DNA of 57,695 nt from Desulfovibrio sp. (GTDB lineage: Bacteria > Desulfobacterota > Desulfovibrionia > Desulfovibrionales > Desulfovibrionaceae): assembly GCA_024699605.1 (NCBI GenBank), contig JAILPJ010000046.1, positions 1-57,695 on the forward strand, written 5' to 3'. The number at the start of each line of letters is the position of its first letter. The stretch's first letter is position 1. The position numbers and the translations under genes are program-made. This document shows, piece after piece, positions 16,324 to 24,163 of the stretch. Under the pieces are notes generated by a model. The model saw only the letters and a program-made list of their open reading frames with translations, was not told the DNA's origin and searched no databases.

Positions 16324-17019
16324 ATGGAATTCAGTTTTTTACAAATGGTCAGTCAAGCCAGCCTTGTTTCCAAGGTCGTTCTTGGTTTTCTCGTGCTGAT
16401 GAGTATTGGCAGCTGGGGACTGATGATTCAGAAGTTCTTTTCTCTCGGAGCAGCTTTCCGCAAAGCCAAAATTGGCATTGAACGCTTCGACAATTCCTCT
16501 AATTTGCGTGAAGCCGTACAGTCTCTGGGCGCTGATCCCGCTTCCCCGCTCTACTATGTGGCGCATCAGGGGGTTTTGGAATTCAATCGTTCCAAAGAAA
16601 TGGGCAATGCCACTGAAGTGGTGGTGGACAATGTGCGTAGAGCGCTACGGCAAGGCGTTGCCAGTGAACTGGCCCGTCTGCAGAATTCCCTCTCTTTTTT
16701 GGCCACGACCTCCAATACGGCTCCCTTTATCGGACTTTTTGGCACGGTCTGGGGCATCATGCACTCCTTCCACTCCATCGGCCTTTTGAAGACAGCCTCT
16801 TTGGCGACTGTGGCACCCGGCATTTCCGAAGCTCTGGTGGCTACGGCCATTGGTCTGGGTGTGGCCATCCCGGCCACAGTGGGATTTAATATCTTTATGG
16901 GCAAGCTTTCCCAGATCGACACCTTGCTTGTGAATTTTGCCGGCTATTTTCTGAACCGGGTGCAGCGTGAACTCAATGCTCACCGCCAGGTGCAGAGAAC
17001 AGGAGCCACGGAGCTGTAA
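16324..17019 (+). CDS. tolQ: Tol-Pal system proton-channel protein TolQ
   Basis: 231 residues from ATG 16324 (GGGGTAGGA upstream; an in-frame GTG at 16309 is an alternative). A MotA/TolQ/ExbB-family inner-membrane protein that, with TolR, uses proton-motive force to energise TolA. Three membrane segments are visible: VSKVVLGFLVLMSIGSWGLM, the region around SFLATTSNTAPFIGLFGTVWGIM, and GISEALVATAIGLGVAIPATVGF. The TAPFIGLFGTVWGIM motif is diagnostic. It is followed directly by tolR. It could be ExbB on sequence alone; the neighbouring tolB and pal settle the name. Confidence 0.93.
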   Translation: MEFSFLQMVSQASLVSKVVLGFLVLMSIGSWGLMIQKFFSLGAAFRKAKIGIERFDNSSNLREAVQSLGADPASPLYYVAHQGVLEFNRSKEMGNATEVVVDNVRRALRQGVASELARLQNSLSFLATTSNTAPFIGLFGTVWGIMHSFHSIGLLKTASLATVAPGISEALVATAIGLGVAIPATVGFNIFMGKLSQIDTLLVNFAGYFLNRVQRELNAHRQVQRTGATEL

Positions 17020-17020
17020 G

Positions 17021-17476
17021 ATGGGAGCAAGTCAGGGTCAGGCGCGTTTTGTCTCGGAGATCAATGTGACGCCTTTTGTGGATGTCATGTTGGTTTTGCT
17101 GATTATTTTTATGGTGGCTACGCCCATGATGAGCCAGGGACTGGATGTGGATCTGCCACAAGCCAAGCAGGCGGAAGTCCTTCCCTCGGAGAACGATCAT
17201 CTCGTGCTCACTGTGCGCCGTGATGGCAAGATTTTTCTCGATGAATACAATGTCGAAACCTTGGATGAACTTGAAGGCTATTTGCAAAAACTGGTCAAAG
17301 AAAAAGATAAAAGCCTTTTTTTGCAGGCAGACAAGGAAGTTCCCTATGGTATTGTGGTTGATGTCATTGGCCGCATCAAGGCCGTGGGCATCGAGAAGCT
17401 CGGTGTGATGGCCGATACCTATGAAGACGCATCTGGCGGGGCGGCCACACCGGCGACGCCTCAGGGAAATAAATAG
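17021..17476 (+). CDS. tolR: Tol-Pal system protein TolR
   Basis: 151 residues from ATG 17021, two bases after the tolQ stop region. A single-span ExbD/TolR protein: cytosolic FVSEINVTPFVDVMLVLLIIF gives the membrane helix with its conserved proton-carrying Asp (in FVDVML), then MVATPMMSQGLDVDLPQA and a periplasmic domain ending in VIGRIKAVGIEKLGVM. Length is normal. It pairs with TolQ to form the stator-like motor that drives TolA. Confidence 0.94.
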   Translation: MGASQGQARFVSEINVTPFVDVMLVLLIIFMVATPMMSQGLDVDLPQAKQAEVLPSENDHLVLTVRRDGKIFLDEYNVETLDELEGYLQKLVKEKDKSLFLQADKEVPYGIVVDVIGRIKAVGIEKLGVMADTYEDASGGAATPATPQGNK

Positions 17477-17488
17477 CGGGTTTGACGC

Positions 17489-18526
17489 ATGCAATGGGCT
17501 TCCTATGTACTTTCGTTCTGCCTGCATCTGATTTTCTTCCTGCTCGTCTGGTTTTGGCCAACGCAACCACCCTTGCGTCTGGAGCCGCCTGCGGTGATGA
17601 TCAGTCTTGTGGAAGGGGATCTTGGCGGCAGCAAAACGCCTTCGAATATTCTTGGACACATCGGCGAACCCGACAGTGGGGAATTAGCCCCCACGCCGCC
17701 TGCGCCCAAGAAGGAGGTCGCAGCCCCGGCGCGTGAGGAAATCAAGGAAACCAAGCCCGAAGTGCCTGAAGCCAGAACGACTTTTGAAACACCGACGGAA
17801 CCGGAACGCAAACCCGAGGCGATTAAAGAGCCGGAACCCAAGCCTGAACCCAAACCAGAGCCCAAGCCGGAACCGAAGCCTAAGCCAGAGGTGAAACCCG
17901 AAGTCAAGCCTCAGCCCAAAAAGGAAGAAAAGAAAGAAGAAAAGCCTAAACCCCAGGAGAAACCCAAGCCGCAGGAAAAGCCCAAGCCCCAGGAGAAACC
18001 TAAGCCCAAACCGCAGGAAAAACCCAAGCCGAAACCGCAAGACAAGCCCAGAACGAAACCGGCTGGTGACCCAGTGGCTGCGGCTTTGGCCCAGGCCAAA
18101 CGTGACGCCTCAAGTCGCATCGAAAGCGGCGACAAGGGCAATGCCGTGGAGCAAGCTCTGGCGCAGGCCAAGCGTTCTGCCGGAGGCACGCGTGGCGGTG
18201 GCGGTGGTGAAGGCAAGGGACCGGGCGGCGGCGGTCTGGCGGATGTCTATCGTGGCCAGGTGCTTTTGGCTGTCAGGCCCAACTGGGGCTATGCCTCAAC
18301 GGCCAGGCAGAATCTTTCGTGTCTGATTAATGTCAAGGTGGACATGCAGGGCAAGGTGCAGGAGGCCAAAGTGATTCAGAGCTCAGGCAATGCGCAGTTT
18401 GACAGTTCCGCTGTCAGTGCCATTATGCGTACGAGCAATAACGGCGCTTTTCCGCCGCCTCCGTCTCAAGCCTATACCGATCTTGATCTCAGCTTTTCTC
18501 TGAATGACCTGATGGGACGGCGCTGA
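17489..18526 (+). CDS. tolA: TolA-like envelope-spanning protein
   Basis: 345 residues. An N-terminal membrane helix (SYVLSFCLHLIFFLLVWFW) anchors it in the inner membrane, where TolQR act. Residues about 75-195 form a Pro/Lys/Glu-rich rod with tandem KPEP and KPQE units that would cross the periplasm. A Gly-rich hinge (GGGGGEGKGPGGGG) leads to a C-terminal TonB/TolA-type domain with LLAVRPNWGYAS, INVKVDMQGKVQEAKVIQSSGNAQFD and PPPPSQAY. Known TolA contacts TolB and Pal through this domain. The rod is TonB-like in composition, whereas enteric TolA has an Ala-rich helix. The gene overlaps the next one at its stop. Confidence 0.85.
   Translation: MQWASYVLSFCLHLIFFLLVWFWPTQPPLRLEPPAVMISLVEGDLGGSKTPSNILGHIGEPDSGELAPTPPAPKKEVAAPAREEIKETKPEVPEARTTFETPTEPERKPEAIKEPEPKPEPKPEPKPEPKPKPEVKPEVKPQPKKEEKKEEKPKPQEKPKPQEKPKPQEKPKPKPQEKPKPKPQDKPRTKPAGDPVAAALAQAKRDASSRIESGDKGNAVEQALAQAKRSAGGTRGGGGGEGKGPGGGGLADVYRGQVLLAVRPNWGYASTARQNLSCLINVKVDMQGKVQEAKVIQSSGNAQFDSSAVSAIMRTSNNGAFPPPPSQAYTDLDLSFSLNDLMGRR
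17830..18060 (+). repeat. Tandem Pro-Lys-Glu coding repeats in tolA
   Basis: Short degenerate tandem units encode EPKP repeated several times and then KPQEKP units (about 17830-18060). Such coding repeats can change length by slippage, so the rod length may vary between strains. Confidence 0.75.
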
Positions 18527-19551
18527 TGAGCAAGCAGAATCTCAGGCCTCTTGTTTTCCGCTGGCTATGGCTTTTTGGGCTTTTCTGGCTTTTTTGCCCG
18601 GGCAAAAGTTTTGCCGCGACCGCCGTGGCCGTGGATACGGAAAGCGGCTACGCGTCGGAGGTTTTGTCCAAAGTCTTGGCAAAATGGACGCCTCCCGCTC
18701 TGCGTGGCAACTACAGCGTACAAGTCAAGGTCTCCCTTGATGGCAATGGTCATGTCAAAAATTGTGAGGCCATTCGCCCATCCTCCATTGAGGTCTTTGA
18801 TCAGGTAGCCTGCAGTGCCGTTTATGCGGCCCAGCCTTTTGGCAAGACAAGCTACGAAGCACCGTTGGACATTTATCTGGCGTTTCAGTTGCGGGAAAAT
18901 GCCCCTCCCTCCTCCAATCTGGGCCTTTCGGACGCCGATGCGTTGCGCGCTGAAGTTGTGGCGAGAACACGTGTGGAGCGGGATCTGGCCGCGACCATGG
19001 CTGACGCCACAGAGCAGCGGGCGCGTGAACGCGCACAGGCTGCGGCCAGAAGTCGGGGGCAGACCTTGCCAGAAGTGCAAGCGGCACCTGTGGATAAAAA
19101 GCCTGAGTTCACCCCGCCCAAGCAGCAAAAGCCGGCCCCTGCCCCCAAGGGGGCTGAAGGGAAACGTTTGCCGGCGAATGGCGAGCACGCCGGGCCAAAT
19201 CCTGCGGCACCTGCCGCTCAAACCAAGCCAGTGGCGGGAAAGACAGAGCCGCCTTTAGACAGTGGCCAGCTTCTGGCTTTGCGCAAGGAAAAATACACGA
19301 AGCTTTTAACACGTTCGTTGACCCGGATTATTTTCTTGCCCAAACAGTTGCCTCAAGGCAGTTATTCAGTTTTGATGAAGGTCGTGGTGGATGCCAAGGG
19401 CAAGATTTTAGACAATGCCATTCTCAAATCCAGTGGCAATGCCGATGCCGACAAGGCCATGCTGCATTGTGTCAAAGTAGCGCGAACCGTGCCGGCACCG
19501 CCCTCAGGACTGGATAACAGTTTTCAGGTGCCGCTGACCGTGAGCAAATAG
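18526..19551 (+). CDS. Periplasmic protein with two TolA/TonB-type C-terminal-like domains
   Basis: 341 residues, start overlapping the tolA stop (TGATG). A signal peptide or anchor covers the first ~28 residues (LWLFGLFWLFCPGKSFA). A first domain (about 40-120) has the TonB-like pattern VLAKWTPPALRGNYSVQVKVSLDGNGHV...CEAIRPSSIEVFD. A charged, Ala/Pro-rich linker (about 130-240) follows. A second domain (about 250-341) repeats the theme: LTRIIFLPKQLPQGSYSVLMKVVVDAKGKILDNAILKSSGNADAD. It lacks a clear TolQR-interacting SHLS-type anchor. Its place between tolA and tolB suggests a Tol-Pal accessory protein that may compete with or bridge TolA contacts; that is inference. Confidence 0.7.
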   Translation: MSKQNLRPLVFRWLWLFGLFWLFCPGKSFAATAVAVDTESGYASEVLSKVLAKWTPPALRGNYSVQVKVSLDGNGHVKNCEAIRPSSIEVFDQVACSAVYAAQPFGKTSYEAPLDIYLAFQLRENAPPSSNLGLSDADALRAEVVARTRVERDLAATMADATEQRARERAQAAARSRGQTLPEVQAAPVDKKPEFTPPKQQKPAPAPKGAEGKRLPANGEHAGPNPAAPAAQTKPVAGKTEPPLDSGQLLALRKEKYTKLLTRSLTRIIFLPKQLPQGSYSVLMKVVVDAKGKILDNAILKSSGNADADKAMLHCVKVARTVPAPPSGLDNSFQVPLTVSK

Positions 19552-19644
19552 GCTTTTGCATTTTTGACAAACCATCTTTTTTGCGCTCAGTCGCCGAATT
19601 TTGCCGTTTGATCAACGGCTGTTACGTAATACTGGAAAAACAAC

Positions 19645-19702
19645 GGAGGCAGCGTTTCCTCCCCGGTCAGAGGACCTGGGTATCCGCGCTGAAAATTCGA
19701 TG
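19645..19702 (+). promoter_or_regulatory. Hairpin-bridged Shine-Dalgarno element before tolB
   Basis: GGAGG (19645-19649) directly precedes CAGCG (19650-19654), which pairs with CGCTG (19687-19691). An inner stem, 19661-19668 with 19673-19680 (one C-T mismatch, loop AGAG), fills the hairpin. Eight nt then lead to the AUG at 19700. GGAGG is also perfectly complementary to CCTCC at 19658-19662, leaving an 8-nt loop, which would hide the SD. No other SD lies near the AUG. Confidence 0.7.
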
Positions 19703-21025
19703 AAAAAACTGCTCTCTTTTTTCTTCCTCCAGGTCTTGCTTGGGGCATTCTGTCTGGCCACAGCCAATGCGGCGCTCAGAGTCGATATCTACGGACCGGG
19801 GCAGAATGTCGTGTCCCTGGCTCTGGCTGCCCCTTTGCGTGGCCCGCATACGGAGGCTTCGAGCATGGGCCGTGGTTTGCAGACGCTTGTGGAGCAAAAT
19901 CTCAGTTTTTTGCCCTTCATGCGCCTCACCGACCCCAAGGCCGTGCTCGGAGGGACGCTGATGGACGGCTATGAGCCGCCTTCACTGGATTTCAAGCGTT
20001 TCCAACTGGCCGGAGCGGATCTTCTGGTCACGGCCTTCTGGCCGGACGGGGACAGCGGCACCAAGACCGTGCAGATGCGCGTTTTTGAGACCAATAGCGG
20101 CGGTCGACTCTTCGGCAAGGAATATTCCAAGGTTTCCAGCAAGGAATTGCCGGAAGTGGCTGACCGTTTCTGTGCGGATTTGCTTGAGGCCTTGACAGGC
20201 AACGGTGCCTTTTTCCGCTCAACCATCACGTTTACCAAGTCTTCCGGGAAGTTGAGCAGCAATGTCTGGCTGACAAAGCCCACTGGCCGTGATTTGCATC
20301 AGATCACCAATATTCCGGGAAAGGCCATGTCGCCTTCCTGGTCGCCTGATGGCCGTTTCATTGTTTTTACGCATATTGACTCCAAATCCCATGCTTTGGG
20401 TGTTTGGGACAGTTCTTCGCACAAGGTCAGCCGCATCCGTTTTCCCAGTAATGTGGTCATCGGACCATCCTTTACGCCGGGCAACAAGGTCGCTGTGTCC
20501 CTTTCCAATGGCAATTATCCGGCCATCTTTCTCTTGAATCATGCCTTCAAGAAGGAACGTCTGCTGGAAGGCGGAAACTGCATCAATGTTTCCCCCTCCT
20601 TTGACAGTTCCGGTTCTCGCATGGCGTTCACCTCCTCGCGTCTTGGTGGCCCGCAGATTTTTATGAAGGATCTGGGCAGTGGTGCTGTGACGCGCGTGAG
20701 CATGAACGGCGGCTATAATTCCGAGCCGAATATTTCGCCTGACGGGACCCTTGTGGTCTACAGCCGCATGACAGAATACGGCAACCGCATCTTTGTGCAG
20801 GACATGGTGACCGGCGAAGAGCGTCAGGTCACCTTTGGTCCGGGCAGCGATGAACAGCCCTCGTTCTGTGCTGACAGCTATTTTATTGCCTTTACCTCCT
20901 CGCGTGGCGGTGGACGTGGTATTTATCTCACCACGCGTCACGGCGGCGATGCCAAGAAGATCCCCACAGGCGGTGGTGCGGCCTCCTTCCCGCGCTGGGG
21001 CCAGGGCGGAGAAAAGAAGAAATAG
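19700..21025 (+). CDS. tolB: Tol-Pal system protein TolB
   Basis: 441 residues from ATG 19700. A signal peptide ends near ATANA, after which come an N-terminal alpha/beta domain (LRVDIYGPGQNVVSLALAAP, about 25-165) and a six-bladed propeller with WSPDGRFIVFTHI, SPSFDSSGSRMAFTSSR, GGPQIFMKD, NISPDGTLVVYSRM and FIAFTSSRGGGRGIYL repeats. TolB is a periplasmic partner of Pal and TolA in outer-membrane constriction and integrity. Initiation seems to depend on the hairpin-bridged SD just upstream. Confidence 0.95.
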   Translation: MKKLLSFFFLQVLLGAFCLATANAALRVDIYGPGQNVVSLALAAPLRGPHTEASSMGRGLQTLVEQNLSFLPFMRLTDPKAVLGGTLMDGYEPPSLDFKRFQLAGADLLVTAFWPDGDSGTKTVQMRVFETNSGGRLFGKEYSKVSSKELPEVADRFCADLLEALTGNGAFFRSTITFTKSSGKLSSNVWLTKPTGRDLHQITNIPGKAMSPSWSPDGRFIVFTHIDSKSHALGVWDSSSHKVSRIRFPSNVVIGPSFTPGNKVAVSLSNGNYPAIFLLNHAFKKERLLEGGNCINVSPSFDSSGSRMAFTSSRLGGPQIFMKDLGSGAVTRVSMNGGYNSEPNISPDGTLVVYSRMTEYGNRIFVQDMVTGEERQVTFGPGSDEQPSFCADSYFIAFTSSRGGGRGIYLTTRHGGDAKKIPTGGGAASFPRWGQGGEKKK

Positions 21026-21106
21026 TACAAGCCTGCGTTCTGCTTCTGTTTTCTTTTGCCACCTTGTGAACGGTAAAAAAAATTTGCTTTGGTGGTGGAT
21101 TTAGCC

Positions 21107-21134
21107 TTGACAAAGCTACAGGGGCAGATACTAT
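21107..21134 (+). promoter_or_regulatory. Probable promoter for pal
   Basis: TTGACA (21107-21112), 16 nt, TACTAT (21129-21134). The ~65-nt leader that follows holds two small stems (TTGATC/GATCAA and AACGTT/AACGTT) before the AGGAGG ribosome site. Confidence 0.55.
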
Positions 21135-21208
21135 CTCTTGGCGTTGATCAGGGGATCAAACGTTGCTTTTAAGGAACGTTCTTTTAATAGTTGTTCAGGA
21201 GGACTGAC

Positions 21209-21676
21209 ATGAAACGTTTTACTCTGGTACTGGCTCTGGTACTGTCTTTGGCCGCCGGTTTTGGCTGCGCAAAAAAACAGCAGTCTGAGCCTGGTTATGA
21301 TGATGGCATGAGCGCTGAGATGAATGCTGCTATTCAGCAGATCACCGATGGTCGTGTCTATTTTGCCTTCGACAAGTACACCATTCTGCCTGAGGGCAAA
21401 GAAGTGCTGCGCAACAAGGCTGAGCTGATGAAGAAATTCCCCAGCATCCGCGTGCGCATTGAAGGTAACTGCGACGAGCGCGGCACACAGGAATACAACC
21501 TGGCTCTTGGCGAACGCCGTGCCAATGCGGCTCGTGAGTTCCTGACCAGCCTGGGTGTCAATGCCAGCCAGATGGAAACCTTGAGCTACGGTAAGGAAAA
21601 TCCGGCTGTGCAGGGTTCTGGCGAAGCCGTTTGGCAGCAGAACCGTCGTGACGATTTCCGCGTGACCGCTCACTAG
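21209..21676 (+). CDS. pal: Peptidoglycan-associated lipoprotein Pal
   Basis: 155 residues from ATG 21209 with AGGAGG upstream. A lipoprotein signal ends in AGFGC, so Cys is lipidated and anchors the protein to the outer membrane. The OmpA-like C-terminal domain binds peptidoglycan: VYFAFDKYTILPEGKEVLRNKAE, then the signature GNCDERGTQEYNLALGERRANAAREFL. It is the last gene of the Tol-Pal series and is followed by a strong terminator; it also seems to have its own promoter. Confidence 0.96.
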   Translation: MKRFTLVLALVLSLAAGFGCAKKQQSEPGYDDGMSAEMNAAIQQITDGRVYFAFDKYTILPEGKEVLRNKAELMKKFPSIRVRIEGNCDERGTQEYNLALGERRANAAREFLTSLGVNASQMETLSYGKENPAVQGSGEAVWQQNRRDDFRVTAH

Positions 21677-21716
21677 GCGTGATCGTCCAGTACCGGACGC
21701 GTTTACGTTTTGCACA

Positions 21717-21750
21717 AAAGGTCGCAACACAACGTTGCGGCCTTTTTTTT
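21717..21750 (+). terminator. Rho-independent terminator after pal
   Basis: A stem of about 11 bp (starting AAGGTCGCAAC) with a 5-nt loop is followed by eight T. The stem core GGTCGCAA/TTGCGGCC is shared with the terminator after secF. Confidence 0.9.
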
Positions 21751-21819
21751 GTTAAAAAATTTAAACTTTGCTTAGGCAGACCTTGTCGACAAGAGCCGAT
21801 CTTTCTTGTAAATTTCAGC

Positions 21820-21965
21820 CCACTTGCCCGCTCCGCGGTAGCGGCCATCACCTTGAAGTTGGCTTTCTTGATGGCCGACGGTTCTTGCTAGCACCCTAAA
21901 GAAACGGAGGCAGCGTTTTTTCCCCGGCGTGTCGTGGGAAATGAGCGACGCTGAAAGACTTGATG
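21820..21965 (+). promoter_or_regulatory. Structured leader with hairpin-bridged Shine-Dalgarno before the zinc-ribbon gene
   Basis: The leader has an 8-bp inverted repeat (GGCCATCA, about 21842-21849, with TGATGGCC about 21868-21875). Nearer the gene, GGAGG (21906-21910) abuts CAGCGT (21911-21916), which pairs with ACGCTG (21948-21953). TTTCCC (21919-21924) pairs with GGGAAA (21936-21941) inside. Nine nt then precede the AUG at 21963. GGAGG can instead pair with TTTCC (21919-21923) using two G-U pairs, again with an 8-nt loop. Confidence 0.6.
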
Positions 21966-22880
21966 AAGATCACCTGCCCGGATTGTGGCTTTTCCAAAGA
22001 TGTGGCCAGCGAAGATCTGCCGGCAAAAACCGTGATGGTTACCTGCCCCGTCTGCGCTTGCCGTTTTCGTTTTTCACCGCAGCAAGGGGTGCTTGCGGTC
22101 GTTCAGCCAGGGCATGAGGTTGCCGATGATCCCCTCCCCAAGGGGGCCATTATTGTGAAAAATACCGAGGCTGAGGCTGAGCCAGAACCCGAAGCGCGTG
22201 AGACGCCCAAAAAGACCCTTGAGACGTCCAGCGCTGTGGAGCAGGATTTTGCCCCCAACTTTGCCAAGCGACCCCAGAATGCCGGCAATCCCTGGGATCG
22301 GGCGCCTGGCCGCATCGGCTGGTTGGCCTCGTTTTATCAGACCTGCATGCGCATCATGTTTGCGGCACCGCGTTTTTTCCGGGCGCTTTCTGCCAAGAAA
22401 TCCTGCACAGCGGCTCTGATTTTCTATCTTATCATCTGCTCTCTGGAGCTTTTGGCCAGCTATATCTGGATGAATATTTTTCGTGCAGCCATGGCCGACG
22501 CCGCAGATCCCCAGCTCATTGCGCTGCTTAAGCTCCTTGCGCCAGAAAGCAATGTTCTCTTTTTCCTTTTGCAACAACTCGCCTTTGCCACCATCAAAGT
22601 TTATCTGACCAGTGGGCTCTTTTATCTGATCTTCAGCCTGCTTGCTCCCCAAAAAAACAATTTTTCTCTGATCTTCCAGATTACCGCTTACAGTGTGGCT
22701 CCCCAGGTCCTGGCCGTGGTGCCCATAGCCGGTAATGTCGCGGGATCCCTCTGGAGCCTGGCCTGTCTGGCCATTGGTCTGCGTCGGGCGCTGTCTCTGT
22801 CCTGGCCGCAGATCCTCGCCGGTTTTCTGCCCTTTATTCTGCTTTTTTCCGCAACTCTGCACTATATTGGTCTGTTCTGA
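21963..22880 (+). CDS. Zinc-ribbon, Yip1-like membrane protein
   Basis: 305 residues from ATG 21963 (a TTG sits one codon earlier). The N-terminus is a zinc ribbon: MKITCPDCGFSKDV then TCPVCACRFRF, with CxxC pairs at about 5-8 and 28-31. A charged linker (about 60-115) rich in Glu and Pro leads to a membrane domain with about five hydrophobic segments (LIFYLIICSLELLASYIW, the region around SGLFYLIFSLLAP, VAPQVLAVVPIAGNVAGSLWSLACLAIGL, and the last FLPFILLFSATLHYIGLF). This matches the zinc-ribbon plus Yip1/YIP1-like arrangement seen in deltaproteobacterial proteins of unknown function. The next gene, 15 bp on, is a lipoprotein. Confidence 0.75.
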   Translation: MKITCPDCGFSKDVASEDLPAKTVMVTCPVCACRFRFSPQQGVLAVVQPGHEVADDPLPKGAIIVKNTEAEAEPEPEARETPKKTLETSSAVEQDFAPNFAKRPQNAGNPWDRAPGRIGWLASFYQTCMRIMFAAPRFFRALSAKKSCTAALIFYLIICSLELLASYIWMNIFRAAMADAADPQLIALLKLLAPESNVLFFLLQQLAFATIKVYLTSGLFYLIFSLLAPQKNNFSLIFQITAYSVAPQVLAVVPIAGNVAGSLWSLACLAIGLRRALSLSWPQILAGFLPFILLFSATLHYIGLF

Positions 22881-22895
22881 TCAGAAGGACGTGCT

Positions 22896-23612
22896 ATGCA
22901 CAACGCGCATTGTCTTTGTTTTGGCCTGCTTTTTCTGCTGGTTTCCTGCAGCCATACCCCGGACGACAGTCGTATTGAACGCGATATGACCGGAGATTTT
23001 GGAACTCCCTTCCAGATTCAGATTGATAACCATGTCCGACGCCAGCCTCCGGCCATTTCCGTAGCGCCGCAGGGCAGGGCCAGTCACAGACCCAAGGCCG
23101 TTTTTGTGCCCCTCAGGATGACGCAGCAGATCAATGGCGCCAATTCCTTCAGTAATCTCATCTCAAGACAGTTCTGGCAGATCTGGCTGAGCTTGAGCCT
23201 CTTCCATACCCTGGAATACGTGGAAACGCCTGTGCCCTATACCCCGGAAATGGCACTGGAGATCGGCCGGCGCAAGGGCGCGGAACTGGTTGTGGGCGGC
23301 TATATTCACCACTATTTTGACGGCGGCAATGGCGGCGTGAGCAGCATTTCGCTGGTCTGCGAGATCTATGAGGTGAAAAGCGGCGTTCTGCTCTGGTCCA
23401 TGGCGCAGGGAGGCATGATGGAAGCCAGGCAGGTCCACGATTTTTATCTGTTCTCCATCAAGGAGCGCAATCCCGGCGACCCGGCCGGCCTGATCGTGCG
23501 ATCACTGGCTTGGGATATGGGACACGTGTTGATGCGCTGGATTGATCCTGTGATGGCACGCAAGACCGAAAAACCCAAGGATTCTTCGCTGCTTGACGGT
23601 TCAGGCTTTTAA
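22896..23612 (+). CDS. Putative lipoprotein of unknown function
   Basis: 238 residues from ATG 22896 with AAGGA upstream. A lipoprotein signal ends at LLVSC, so the mature N-terminus (CSHTPDDSR) should be lipidated. The mature domain contains AVFVPLRMTQQINGANSFSNLISRQFWQIWLSL and ALEIGRRKGAELVVGGYIHHYFDGG, followed by SLVCEIYEVKSGVLLWSMAQGG. That last pattern resembles the CsgG/GNA1162-like fold of outer-membrane assembly lipoproteins. The resemblance is a pattern match only. It forms a pair with the zinc-ribbon gene. Confidence 0.65.
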   Translation: MHNAHCLCFGLLFLLVSCSHTPDDSRIERDMTGDFGTPFQIQIDNHVRRQPPAISVAPQGRASHRPKAVFVPLRMTQQINGANSFSNLISRQFWQIWLSLSLFHTLEYVETPVPYTPEMALEIGRRKGAELVVGGYIHHYFDGGNGGVSSISLVCEIYEVKSGVLLWSMAQGGMMEARQVHDFYLFSIKERNPGDPAGLIVRSLAWDMGHVLMRWIDPVMARKTEKPKDSSLLDGSGF

Positions 23613-23642
23613 GGCCTCCGTGTTTTGTGGATTTTTTCTGGC

Positions 23643-23679
23643 TTTGCGACTTGTCAATTGCTTGCGCAAAGATTACAAT
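23643..23679 (+). promoter_or_regulatory. Promoter with overlapping inverted repeat before yajC
   Basis: TTGTCA (23651-23656), 17 nt, TACAAT (23674-23679). TTTGCG (23643-23648) and CGCAAA (23665-23670) form an inverted repeat spanning the -35 box, a layout typical of an operator; the regulator is unknown. Confidence 0.55.
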
Positions 23680-23768
23680 TTCTCTTTTGCAGTCAACCGC
23701 TGTGCAGACTTTGTGTTCAGAGGCCCAGCCTCGGCCAAGGTGCTCAGCCTAAACGGAGGGAAGCCGAG

Positions 23769-24140
23769 ATGTTCGAATCACTGGCCTTTGCCATGGGAGC
23801 CCCGCAGGGCACCGCACAAGCAGGTGGCGGCATGGGGATGCTGGCGAGTCTGATGCCTTTTATCCTGATGTTTGTCATTTTCTGGTTCCTGTTGATCAGA
23901 CCTCAGCAAAAGCGCGCCAAAGCCCATCGTGAAATGCTCGAGAACCTGAAGCGCGGTGACAAGATCATCACCCAGAGCGGACTGCTGGGCACCATTATCG
24001 AACTGGACAAGGAAGAGCTGACACTGGAGTGCGGTGAAGCCAAATTGAGAATGTCCAGAGCGGCCATTGGCGGTGTTCTCACCGACAAAAACGGCAAAGC
24101 GGAAAAAAACAGCAAAAAAGACAATTCTGAAAAGAAATAA
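23769..24140 (+). CDS. yajC: Sec translocon accessory protein YajC
   Basis: 123 residues from ATG 23769, chosen because GGAGG precedes it closely. One membrane helix (SLMPFILMFVIFWFLLI) followed by RPQQKRAKAHREMLENLKRGDKIITQSGLLGTI, the family signature. The N-terminal segment before the helix is Gly/Ala-rich. YajC joins SecDF in the holotranslocon, and secD follows after 23 bp. The C-terminus is a Lys-rich tail. Confidence 0.95.
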   Translation: MFESLAFAMGAPQGTAQAGGGMGMLASLMPFILMFVIFWFLLIRPQQKRAKAHREMLENLKRGDKIITQSGLLGTIIELDKEELTLECGEAKLRMSRAAIGGVLTDKNGKAEKNSKKDNSEKK

Positions 24141-24163
24141 CGATCTGTTCAACGAGGTGCAGA

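Noticed and set aside
17830..18060. CRISPR-like array suggested by regular short repeats
   Set aside because: The units are 6-12 bp, degenerate and in frame with tolA, encoding a Pro/Lys-rich rod.
17503..18216. Long minus-strand frames opposite tolA, rich in Gly, Leu and Phe
   Set aside because: They mirror the Pro/Lys/Glu repeats of tolA and have no independent ribosome sites or motifs.
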